From the NCBI GenBank assembly GCA_016930275.1, contig JAFGHA010000036.1:1-40007 (forward strand): DNA of 40,007 nucleotides, written 5' to 3'. The position numbers and the translations under genes were made by a program. The notes under the pieces are model-generated. The model worked only from the letters and a program-made list of their open reading frames with translations, was not told where the DNA came from and made no database searches. Within the stretch, counting starts at the first letter, position 1. Every line of letters begins with the position of its first letter. Shown here piece by piece: positions 16,969 through 26,000 of the stretch. This DNA comes from Chitinispirillaceae bacterium. Its GTDB lineage: Bacteria > Fibrobacterota > Chitinivibrionia > Chitinivibrionales > Chitinispirillaceae.

Positions 16969-18623
16969 GTGAACAATTGGAAATGACTGAAAAACGGATG
17001 ATACGTTTCAAGGGCGTTTCGATCAATTCCGGAAGGGTGACGGGTGAAACATGCCTTTACAGTGCGGAAAGGCACAAGGCGGTGCAGCAGTATTCACTCG
17101 CGAACCGGTCGCTGATCAGCGCGGAAATCACCAAATTCGACGAGGTGTTGCTGCAGTGTTCCGGGGAGCTCGATGTCATCGCGAAGCAGGTTGAAGAGTC
17201 GGTCGGTATGGCGGAGAGCGAAATATTCATCACCCAGAAACATATCATGAATGATCCGAAAGTCGTTGACGCCATCAGGCGGAGTGTCGCCGATGACCGT
17301 AAAAATGTCGAATGGGCCATTTCCGATGTGCTGAGGGATTATGAGGAGAAGTTCGCCTCTCTTGACAACGAATACCTCCGTGACCGTGCTTCCGATATCG
17401 GTGAGATCCGCCGGCGCCTGCTCGACCGTATCAGCAGAAAAGAGGGGGGGCTCATATGTGAAGGACAGACGCACTGCCAGCGTGGCGCCAACCGTATCAT
17501 AGTCGCTCACGAACTGACTGCCGATATGATCGCCAAACTCAATCTCGACCGCGTACTCGGATTCGTCACCGAGTACGGCGGGATCACTTCGCATGCGGCA
17601 ATTATCGCCCGTTCTCTGGGCGTACCCGCTGTTTCTGGCATTCACGGTATCATGGATTTCGTTAAGTGCGGTGATTCCGTTGCCATCGATGGCGAAAGCG
17701 GAGAAGTCTATCTTCATCCCGATACGTCGACCATTGCGGCGATGATGCCGGTGGAACCGGTTCAGCTGGATGATGTCTGCATTATTGATACACCTCCCGG
17801 GATGCAACTGCTGGCGAATGCGAGCACGATGGAGGATGTCCGGCAGGCAGCGGCGGTCGGGGCTGACGGTATCGGCCTTTTGCGTACCGAAATACTCTTC
17901 ATCAAGGAGGAACGGCTGCTCGATGAGGATGAGCAGTTCGAACATTACCGCAGAATCGTCAACCTGATGGGAGAGAAACAGGTGACGTTCCGGATGCTTG
18001 ATGTCGGGGGAGATAAACCGCTCTCCTTCCTGCGTCTGAAGAAGGAAGACAACCCCTATCTCGGCTGGAGGGGATCGCGATTCCTGCTCGGCAATACCGA
18101 GATTTTCACTTCACAGATGCGGGCTCTGGTGCGGGTGAGCCGCCTCGTACCGATCAGGGTTCTCTTTCCTATGGTGGTGGATGCCGATCAGCTGCACAGT
18201 CTGCTTGAGCTGACCGATAGCGTCATTGCGGAACTCGGACTCGGTAAAGACCGGCTGCAGTTCGGTGCTATGTTCGAAGTTCCCAGTGCATTCATCGAGG
18301 CGGACGAAATCCTCGAAATGGTTGATTTCGCCAGTATCGGCAGCAATGACCTTATTCAGTATCTCTTCGCGATTGACCGTAACAATGAACTGGTATCACA
18401 GGATTATAATCCCGAGCATCCCGTACTCTGGAAGATGCTGAAACAACTCAGCACTGCCGCGAAAAAAAGCGGCAAGCCTCTGAGCATCTGCGGCGATATC
18501 GCCTCGCGTGAAGGGTTGCAGAAGCCGTTGCTGGAAATCGGCATCTCCTCGCTGAGTGTGCCGCCCCGTATGGTGCCGCGTGTCAGGAACGAAATGGCCC
18601 GTTTCGCCGGGATTCTATTGTAA
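16965..18623 (+). CDS. ptsI: PTS enzyme I (PEP-protein phosphotransferase)
   Basis: The product is 552 aa, close to the usual enzyme I length. The N-terminal helical HPr-binding region is followed by GGITSHAAIIARSLGVPAVSG with the phosphorylated His210. The PEP-binding barrel has GADGIGLLRTEILF (Arg307), FRMLDVGGDKP, FGAMFEVPSA and the ICGD motif with catalytic Cys509, so all active-site elements are present. Enzyme I moves phosphate from PEP to HPr. No HPr or EIIA gene is in this window, and the next gene is a sigma-54 activator, so a regulatory PTS branch is possible but unproven. No GAF domain is seen, so it is not of the PtsP type. It is translationally coupled to the gene before it. Confidence 0.95.
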   Translation: MSEQLEMTEKRMIRFKGVSINSGRVTGETCLYSAERHKAVQQYSLANRSLISAEITKFDEVLLQCSGELDVIAKQVEESVGMAESEIFITQKHIMNDPKVVDAIRRSVADDRKNVEWAISDVLRDYEEKFASLDNEYLRDRASDIGEIRRRLLDRISRKEGGLICEGQTHCQRGANRIIVAHELTADMIAKLNLDRVLGFVTEYGGITSHAAIIARSLGVPAVSGIHGIMDFVKCGDSVAIDGESGEVYLHPDTSTIAAMMPVEPVQLDDVCIIDTPPGMQLLANASTMEDVRQAAAVGADGIGLLRTEILFIKEERLLDEDEQFEHYRRIVNLMGEKQVTFRMLDVGGDKPLSFLRLKKEDNPYLGWRGSRFLLGNTEIFTSQMRALVRVSRLVPIRVLFPMVVDADQLHSLLELTDSVIAELGLGKDRLQFGAMFEVPSAFIEADEILEMVDFASIGSNDLIQYLFAIDRNNELVSQDYNPEHPVLWKMLKQLSTAAKKSGKPLSICGDIASREGLQKPLLEIGISSLSVPPRMVPRVRNEMARFAGILL

Positions 18624-18640
18624 AGGAGCATCGACGCCGC

Positions 18641-20368
18641 ATGAAAAAAAGTATACTGTTTGTGGATGAATATCATGACCTGTCGGTTGAAGCCGCGCGG
18701 ATTGCCGCCGCGGTGTGGCCTGATACGTTTACCATTGTGAGTGCCGGTATTGATCCCCGGGCACGATTCACCGGTGTCGGGGAATCCGCCGGAACCGTCG
18801 CGTTTGCCGCGGTTGCCGGGGATGCGTTTGACATTGTCATTTCCATGGGACATCTGGCGGCGCAGTCGTGCGCGATGCTTCCCGGACTGCCGCCGGTTAT
18901 CATCTGGGACGACCTTGAATGCGCGAACTCTACGGAATTCGATGAGAAACAACCGATTCTGCGGCAGCGGGTCGAATCGCTCGGCACTCCCGGCGCCCTG
19001 CAGGCACTGGTTCGACAGCGGTCGACACTCGCTGATGTAATTGACAGCCTGCAGGAAGGGGTAATCGCTCATGACCGTGACCGGAAGGTGTTTCTGTTCA
19101 GCAGAGGGGCGGAACGTATCACCGGCGTTGATCGCGGGAGCGTGATCGGGAGAGATTGTCACGAACTTTTTCAGCCCCGGCTCTGCGGTGAGTCGTGTGC
19201 TTTCTGCGGAGGTGCTCCCCGGGAGACCTCCGCAACGACACTGCAGGCGGCGTATGCAACCAGCTTCATTGCGGGCGACGGGGTACATCACGATGTGGAG
19301 GTCTCCCGGCTGCCGCTTTCCGATGCGGCCGGTAACGAGACCGGTGCGCTTATAACTTTTACCGATACTACCCGGATGCACGAGCTGGAGGCGCGACTCG
19401 GCGAGGTCGAATCGTTTTCGGGGATTATCGGCCGGGATCACCGCATGCTCGAAATTTATGAACTTGTCAGGGATCTCGCCGACAGCGATTTTCCCGTGGT
19501 GATCACCGGTGAAAGCGGTACCGGAAAGGAACTGGTGGCCGCGGCGATTCACAACGAGAGCCTCCGTCGTGATCAGCTGTTTGTTCCCGTCAACTGCGGG
19601 GCGCTTCCCGAAGGCACGCTCGAGAGTGAACTATTCGGCCACCTCAAAGGGGCGTTCACCGGTGCAATCCGCGACAAGAAAGGCCGGTTTGAGCTTGCCG
19701 ACCGGGGGACGCTGTTCCTCGACGAGATCGGCGATCTGTCGCTGCCGATGCAGGTGAAACTGCTGCGGGTGCTGCAGGAGGGAATATTCGAACCGGTCGG
19801 CAGTGAAACTTCGCGTAAAGTCGATGTGCGGGTGATCTGTGCCACCAACAGAAATCTCAGGGAAATGGTGGCGAAGGGTGCGTTCCGTGAGGACTTGTTC
19901 TACCGCCTTGCCGTGGTACCGATCGAGATGCCGCCCCTGCGCGAACGGCGCAATGATATTCCGCTTCTTGCACGGCATTTTCTCGAAAAAACCACCGGCA
20001 GACTTTCCCGTGGTGCAATGACCTTTTCGGATGACGCGATGTCGGTGCTGATGAATTACGCATGGCCGGGAAATGTCCGGCAGCTGCAGAACGCGATTCA
20101 GTTTGCACTTATCAAGTGTCGGAGCGCGACGGTCATGCCGCTGCATCTACCGCCGGAAATTCTGGCGGGAACGTACGTTCCGATCGGGCAGATGCACGTG
20201 CCGGGAAAGGTCGGCAGAAGGCCCAAGTTGACCGATGATATCGTTGAGCGGGCGCTTGCGAAAGCAGGAGGAAACAAGGCCAAAGCGGCGCGTCTGCTCG
20301 GTGTGGGCAGGGCGACGCTGTACAATTTCATCAACGGCAAGGGGCAGGAGGCGGTAGCGGTCGACTGA
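18641..20368 (+). CDS. Sigma-54 activator with degenerate LMW-phosphatase-like and PAS domains
   Basis: The product is 575 aa; AAGGAG lies upstream with long spacing. Residues 1-118 look like a low-molecular-weight tyrosine phosphatase/ArsC-type fold (ILFVDEYHDLSVEAARIAA, IVSAGIDP, FDIVISMGHLAAQSCAMLPG), but the catalytic CX5R loop is lost: Asp9 stands where Cys should be. Residues 125-250 form a PAS domain with four Cys (173, 182, 186, 189) that could bind metal or sense redox. The AAA+ domain follows: Walker A GESGTGKE (290-297), ESELFGHLKGAFTGA with the sigma-54 contact loop, Walker B TLFLDEIGD, and the arginine-finger region FREDLFYRL. A Fis-type helix-turn-helix ends it (NKAKAARLLGVGRATLYNFI). 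It should activate sigma-54 promoters in response to an intracellular signal. It lies 17 bases after ptsI, probably in the same operon. Confidence 0.93.
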   Translation: MKKSILFVDEYHDLSVEAARIAAAVWPDTFTIVSAGIDPRARFTGVGESAGTVAFAAVAGDAFDIVISMGHLAAQSCAMLPGLPPVIIWDDLECANSTEFDEKQPILRQRVESLGTPGALQALVRQRSTLADVIDSLQEGVIAHDRDRKVFLFSRGAERITGVDRGSVIGRDCHELFQPRLCGESCAFCGGAPRETSATTLQAAYATSFIAGDGVHHDVEVSRLPLSDAAGNETGALITFTDTTRMHELEARLGEVESFSGIIGRDHRMLEIYELVRDLADSDFPVVITGESGTGKELVAAAIHNESLRRDQLFVPVNCGALPEGTLESELFGHLKGAFTGAIRDKKGRFELADRGTLFLDEIGDLSLPMQVKLLRVLQEGIFEPVGSETSRKVDVRVICATNRNLREMVAKGAFREDLFYRLAVVPIEMPPLRERRNDIPLLARHFLEKTTGRLSRGAMTFSDDAMSVLMNYAWPGNVRQLQNAIQFALIKCRSATVMPLHLPPEILAGTYVPIGQMHVPGKVGRRPKLTDDIVERALAKAGGNKAKAARLLGVGRATLYNFINGKGQEAVAVD

Positions 20369-20442
20369 CGGTTACCGGAAACCGGGGCGGCACCGCGCAT
20401 TGTCCCCGCTATTTTCCGTACTGCAGCATAAGGGAGTTTGCC

Positions 20443-21681
20443 ATGACTCGAAGGGTATCGGGAAAAATATATCTGCAGTCTGCCGTTGCCCTGCTCATCG
20501 TGGCCGCGGGTTGCGACTTTCCCTACGCTCCCCGGCTGCAACCGCAGCCGTCACCTGAATGTGAAACGGTGAATCATGGCGATTCCGGCAGGACCGGCAG
20601 CGGCTATCTCTACCATGTCAATATCTCACAGCAGACCTGCAATCCCTCCGTTTCCCCGAGTCCCGTATACCCGGCATGCATGTTGTGGCTCGGTTTCGAC
20701 CGTCTTTCAGTCTCGGTTCCCGACAGCCTGAAAGAGTATGACGCGACGGCAGTACGCAGCCATGATCGTCTGACGGTTGTCGATACGGCGAATTTTGTCC
20801 GCTGGTACATATTCCGCACGTCGGTCGAAGCTGCCGGAGAGTTTCAGTGTCCGGAATGGTCCACGCATCCCGATTATCTTGCCTGTCTCATCGGATCGGT
20901 CGCACAGCCGTACAGCGGTTATGTAATACGTTTCTCCGATAAGAAAGCGCTCCGCATCTGCAGCCGGAACCTCGAGGAGTTCAGTACGCCGCATGTATGG
21001 CTTCCCGACTCCGCGGTCCACGGCGGGTATATTGACGAACCGGAATATGATGCAAACGGTTTCGTGACGCGGGAACTGGTAGAAGGCTTTTTCGGAACGA
21101 CGCGGGTGAAGTTCATCTATACCCTGTTCGATAAAAGCGGAACCCTGTTCTATGTGGATTACGCTTCCGCCGGCGATCCTGAACCGGTTCCGCTTCGGAA
21201 ACCCGAGAGCCTCGAGAACTGGTACTGTCACAGCCCGCTCATTTCACCCGATGGCGGCTGGGTAGCTTACCACTGCTATCCCAACAGCGCGCAGGGTTCC
21301 TACTATCGTTCGTTTATTCAACGTCTTTCTCCCGAAGCTCCGGCGATAGCGATTGCCGAGGAGGCGTCGGATCCGCACTGGTGGAAAGATCCCGCCGATC
21401 CGGAGCAGTACTACATCGTCTACACCCGTACCGTCGGCGCATATTATTCCGAAGCGGATTATACCGATCGATCAGTGGTTTCATCAGGGGCCGCGGGTGC
21501 CACGCTGCTGCAGAAACTTTCCGGTACCTGGCGCGATGTTCCCGCTTTTCTCGGTACATTGACTCCCGATAAATCCACCGCACCGCTTATCCTGTTGTCC
21601 TTGCCGTTCAAAGGCGGACTCTCCCCCGACGGCCGTTTTTTGTCTACCGCCTATAAATATGCGTATCTCGCGCGCCTGTAA
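20443..21681 (+). CDS. Lipoprotein with PD40/TolB-like propeller segments
   Basis: The product is 412 aa; GGGAG lies 6 bases before the ATG. The signal ends in the lipobox VAAGC (Cys24), so it should be lipid-anchored. The body contains blade-like repeats with the WD40-like Tol motif SPDGGWVAYH and SPDGRFLSTAY, as in PD40 proteins; several Cys are spread along the chain and may form disulfides. No enzyme motif is visible. Only 18 bases separate it from the next gene, a predicted outer-membrane barrel, so the pair probably functions together in the envelope. It lies 74 bases after the sigma-54 activator. Function unknown. Confidence 0.8.
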   Translation: MTRRVSGKIYLQSAVALLIVAAGCDFPYAPRLQPQPSPECETVNHGDSGRTGSGYLYHVNISQQTCNPSVSPSPVYPACMLWLGFDRLSVSVPDSLKEYDATAVRSHDRLTVVDTANFVRWYIFRTSVEAAGEFQCPEWSTHPDYLACLIGSVAQPYSGYVIRFSDKKALRICSRNLEEFSTPHVWLPDSAVHGGYIDEPEYDANGFVTRELVEGFFGTTRVKFIYTLFDKSGTLFYVDYASAGDPEPVPLRKPESLENWYCHSPLISPDGGWVAYHCYPNSAQGSYYRSFIQRLSPEAPAIAIAEEASDPHWWKDPADPEQYYIVYTRTVGAYYSEADYTDRSVVSSGAAGATLLQKLSGTWRDVPAFLGTLTPDKSTAPLILLSLPFKGGLSPDGRFLSTAYKYAYLARL

Positions 21682-21699
21682 CCGATGAAAGGGATGCTG

Positions 21700-22836
21700 A
21701 TGAAATCGTATGTATCTGCAGGCATGGCTGTCGCGGTTATCATGGCGGGTGTGGCGCTCTCATTGTCGGTGGTTTCTTCCGGCGGCGGCAGCCGTTCCGG
21801 AGGTACAGGGTATAACTTCGGACAATCACCTGCACCGTGGCAGTGCATCGGTGGATGCGGAGCCGGTGGCGCCGGGAGCGGTTCGGAGGGTATCCGCTGG
21901 ATCGGCGAAGAGGCAGCCGGGGGCATGCTGAAGGTAGAGGTGCTGCCGAAGGTGAATTTCGGACGGAACTTCCTTACCGTCATGTCGGCGCCGCGGCTTA
22001 CCTTTACTCCACGATATACAACGGAATTTGTCGTGTCGATGCCGATCGGAACAAAGGAGATGGAGGTGCAGTACCAGACCAATCTGCAACCGGAGCTGAT
22101 CCGTAACGGCGGCAGGGGAGATCTTGCACTCGATATTCTGCAGAGGTTCGGAAATGAAGGGCAATTCATCGGGAAGCTGGGAGTGACGTTTCCAACGGGA
22201 GAATGGGATGTCTCACGAGGTACCGATTTCACGAAAAACATTCTCCCGCAGCGGCTTCAGATGGGCAGAGGGGTATACACGGGAACCCTTGGATTGTTTT
22301 ATTCTTTTGATGTGGAAGATGGTATGTGGGTATTCGACGGGTTGGTTGACTATCCCTTCAATGTGCGTTTCGATAAGAAAAACCGTTACCTCGATTCGGA
22401 TTATACCGCCTACCGGCGGGTGACTGAAAACCGGGAACGGTTTTATTACCGGCATATCGTCAAGTCGTACGGAGAATCCGATCGTGGCGACTATTACCCG
22501 CCGTCGCTTCAACTCGATGCGATCTATGCGTACCGGCGCATTCCCGGACTGGTGCAGTCGTTCCAGTTTCTTTTTTGGGTTCCCTTCGGTGTCCGGTGGA
22601 TACATTCGCCGAACCCCACGAGTTATTATCCGGTTCCGGATCCCGATCACCGCAGCTGGGATGTGGTATTATCATATGGTATGGAGTTCTCCAGGCTGCG
22701 TTTTCCCCTGTTTCTGGGTGTCGGGCTTCCTCTTCACGATCGCAGCGATCCTTTCGGCAGGTGGGACGGACCCGACTGGAAGGAATTCGGACAGGAATGG
22801 CTGTTCGCATTTGGATTGAAAGCGGTTATTTTTTAA
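21700..22836 (+). CDS. Predicted outer-membrane beta-barrel protein
   Basis: The product is 378 aa from the ATG at 21700, preferred because AGGG lies 7 bases upstream; in-frame ATGs at 21685 and 21694 are possible. A signal peptide (MKSYVSAGMAVAVIMAGVALSLS) is followed by a Gly/Ser-rich linker with two Cys (to about residue 65). The rest has alternating polar and aromatic strands, for example KLGVTFPTGEWD, YTGTLGLFYSFD and WDVVLSYGMEF, and ends in LFAFGLKAVIF with the terminal Phe typical of barrels recognised by BamA. The GVTFPTGEWD element recalls MetA/phenol-pathway-type outer-membrane proteins. Substrate unknown. Confidence 0.75.
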   Translation: MKSYVSAGMAVAVIMAGVALSLSVVSSGGGSRSGGTGYNFGQSPAPWQCIGGCGAGGAGSGSEGIRWIGEEAAGGMLKVEVLPKVNFGRNFLTVMSAPRLTFTPRYTTEFVVSMPIGTKEMEVQYQTNLQPELIRNGGRGDLALDILQRFGNEGQFIGKLGVTFPTGEWDVSRGTDFTKNILPQRLQMGRGVYTGTLGLFYSFDVEDGMWVFDGLVDYPFNVRFDKKNRYLDSDYTAYRRVTENRERFYYRHIVKSYGESDRGDYYPPSLQLDAIYAYRRIPGLVQSFQFLFWVPFGVRWIHSPNPTSYYPVPDPDHRSWDVVLSYGMEFSRLRFPLFLGVGLPLHDRSDPFGRWDGPDWKEFGQEWLFAFGLKAVIF

Positions 22837-22913
22837 CGGGTGTCGGCATCTCCGGCGGCGGACCAATGATTAACTCTGTCAATTCACAAGGTGTCACCTG
22901 ATCCCGTTTACCA

Positions 22914-22937
22914 CGTCAAACTCAAATGAGTTTGACG
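22914..22937. repeat. Perfect 11-bp palindrome downstream of barrel gene
   Basis: CGTCAAACTCA is separated by AA from its exact complement TGAGTTTGACG. It lies 78 bases after the barrel gene stop. No T-run follows on either strand, so it is not a standard terminator; it could stabilise the 3' end of the mRNA or be a protein-binding site. Confidence 0.5.
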
Positions 22938-23022
22938 GCAAGACCGATGTTCATCTTATGAATGATGACCGGTGGTGGACGGGAAAGATTCAGTTCAATT
23001 TCTGAACCGGAATCGCAGGAAT

Positions 23023-23052
23023 AAAAAAGCCCCGATGCAATCGCACCGGAGC
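23023..23052 (-). terminator. Intrinsic terminator of the 2174-aa gene
   Basis: On the minus strand GCTCCGGTGC-GATT-GCATCGGGGC forms a ten-pair stem with two G-U pairs, followed directly by six T. It lies 26 bases after the stop at 23078. On the plus strand the same stem has two mismatches, so it is directed at the minus-strand gene. Confidence 0.85.
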
Positions 23053-23077
23053 TCTCTTTCGATCCGTTTCTTACGGA

Positions 23078-26000
23078 TTACCTGATTATCTCAATTCCCT
23101 CAATCGTCGCGTTGTCGGTAACCGTGGTAAAGGAGATCACGATCTGACCCGATCCGTTGGCGGTTGCGGTGAATTCTCTGATCACTGCTTTATACCGTGC
23201 TCCGGTCGTCGCGTAGATATCGAAGTTACTCAGCACCGTTGAACCGTTGATTGCCACATTGAAAAGACGTGCCCCGGTAGCAGTCTGATACAGTTCCGCG
23301 AAATGGAGCCGGACTATATACTGCGTCCCTGCGGTCAGTCCCGGGATCGTATAGGTGCTGTTACCATAACGTTCGCTTTTGTACACATTCTGGGGAGCGG
23401 GGTCGCTGCCGGTGACACCCGACATGTCGATCGTATTGGTAACGGTACGCAGTGTTCCTCCGCTGCCGTACTGATCGGCTGAAAACGGTGCAACCGCACT
23501 GTTACTGCCGGTGTTGATCTGATAGACGGTTGACGGTTCTTCATTCACGGTTACCATTGCGGTACCGGTTACCGATCCAGATTGAGCGGAAACCGTATAC
23601 GGCCCACCCGCGGATAATCCGGCGGTAAAGAGACCGGTCGCACTGATTGTACCACCGCCGGTTACACTCCAGGCGATCGACGGCTGCGGATTCATCGCAT
23701 CGCCGAACTGGTCACGGGCGGATGCGGTGAACTGTTGTGTCGCCGATGTGAGCACGGTCGCTGTTGCGGGGGTGATCGTTACGGCGCTGAGGGTCTGATT
23801 GACGGATACCGTAACGGAGCTGGTTATTGAATGACCCCGCTGGTCGGTTGCTGCCACTACCAGGGTGTACGTTCCCGCTTTCGTAAAGGTGGCGGTGGTC
23901 ACTTTGGTACTGTTGGTGCCGTTGGCACTGAATGCAACAGGTGCCGGCGGCGTACCGGTGGTTGACCAGGTATAGATGAGTGCCGCTTCCCCGTTGTCGT
24001 CATCGGCGAGAACCGAGAGTTGTGTCGTTTGCCCGGTAACCGTTGCAGGAGTCGCCGCCGCTTCGTTGACGATGGTGGGAGGATTATCCTGAACGGTGTT
24101 GAGCACTTCGATGCCTTCGATGGTCGCATTGTCGGTTACCGTGGTAAAGGTAATGACGATCTGCCCGGAACCGTTGGCTGCTGCGGTGAATTCCCTGACG
24201 GTTGCTTTATACTGTGCTTCGGTGGCTGCGTAGATGTCAAAGTTGCTCAGCACCGTCGCTCCGTTGATCGCCACATTGAAAACGCGGCTGCCGGTTGCCG
24301 TCCAGTAAAGTTCGGCGAAATGGAGCCGGATCAGGTAATCGGCACCTGCGGCGAGGTTTGGAATGGTATAGGTACTGTTGCCGTACCGCTCACTCTGGTA
24401 CACTGCCTGCGGAGCCGGGTCGGTAACGCCCGTCAGGGAGATGGCGTTGGTGACGGTCCGTATGGTACCGCCGCTGCCGTACTGATCACCGGTAAACGGC
24501 GACGCTGCAGCGGTGCTTCCCGTATTGATCTGATATTCCACTGTCGGCAGTGCGGTTACTGTTACCGTTGCCGATGCGGAGAGTGCACCCGCCTGAGCGG
24601 TAACGGAATACGGACCTCCCGCCACCGTACCGGCGGTGAAAAGACCCGAAGCACTGATGGTACCGCCACCGGTGACACCCCAGGATACGGATGGTTGCGG
24701 TGACATCGCGTTGCTGAACTGATCCACCGACGAAGCTGTGAACTGCTGTGTCGCGGAGGTGTTCACGGTTGCCGTTACAGGGCTGATCGAAATCGCACTG
24801 AGTGTCTGACTCACCGTTACCGCCACTGAACTGGTTACGGTCAGGTTACCCTGATCGCGGATAGTAGCCTGTAGAGCATAGCTGCCTGCTTTGGTAAAGA
24901 TGGCAGTCGTATTTTTCGCTCCGTTTGTTCCATTCGCACCGAAGGTCACCGGAGCCGGTGGTGTCCCCGTTGTTGCCCAGGTGTAGATCAGATTCGCTTC
25001 GCCGTTGTCATCTGCACCAAGGACCGAGAGTGCTGCCGAAGTCCCGGTAACCGGATTCGGATTCGATGCGGCTGCGGTGGCCACGGTTGGCGGCTGGTTT
25101 ACCGGAACAATCGTTACGCTCGCACTGTTGTCAATGGAGCCGCTCGTCGCGGTTACCGTATAGGGACCTCCGGCACTGGCTCCAGCGGTAAAAAGTCCGT
25201 TCTGCGCGATTGTTCCGCCGCCGTCAACGGTCCAGGTGAACGTCGGTTGCGGCGACATCGTGTTGCCGAACTGATCTGCTCCCGAAGCGGAGAACTGCTG
25301 TGTTGCGGAGGTGTTCACCGTTACTGTCGCGGGACTGACGGAAAGCGAACTGAGGGTCTGATTGACCGTCACCGCTACCGAACTGGTTACTGACTGGCCC
25401 CGCTGATCCGCAGCGGATACCTGAAGCGTATAGCTGCCGGCGCTGCTGAAGGTGGCGGTGGTCGCTTTTGCACCGTTGGTACCGTTGGCGCTGAAGGTCA
25501 CCGGTGCCGGGGGAGTACCTGTCGTCGACCATGTATAGGTCAGCAGATCCTCACCGTTGTCGTCTTCGGCGAGAACCGACAGCTGCGTCGTCTGGGCATC
25601 AACCTGCGCCGGATTCGCGGCTGCCGCGTTGACGATCGTCGGCGGGTTGTCCTGAACGGTATTGAAAACTTCGATACCGGCTATTTTTGCATTATCGGTG
25701 ACGGTAGTGAAGGTAATCACGATCTGTCCCGAGCCGTTGGCCGCCGCAGTGAATTCCCGGACAACCGCCTTGTACCGTGCACCGGTAACTGCATAGATGT
25801 CAAAATTACTCAGGACAGTTGTTCCGTTGATTGCCACATTGAACACCCGGTCACCGCTCGCGGTCCAATAGATTTCCGCAAAATGAAGACGAACAAGGTA
25901 GTCGGCACCTGCGGTCAGATTCGGGATCGTGTAGGTGCTGTTGCCGTAACGTTCACTCTGGTAGACCGCCTGTGGAGCGGGATCCGCAACGTCCGACAGG

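Noticed and set aside
17094..17945. 283-codon open frame on the minus strand
   Set aside because: It is antisense to the enzyme I active-site region and is a shadow of its codon usage.
18404..19552. 382-codon open frame on the minus strand
   Set aside because: It is antisense to the ends of ptsI and the sigma-54 activator, both with complete motif sets; the product is low-complexity and Arg/His-rich.
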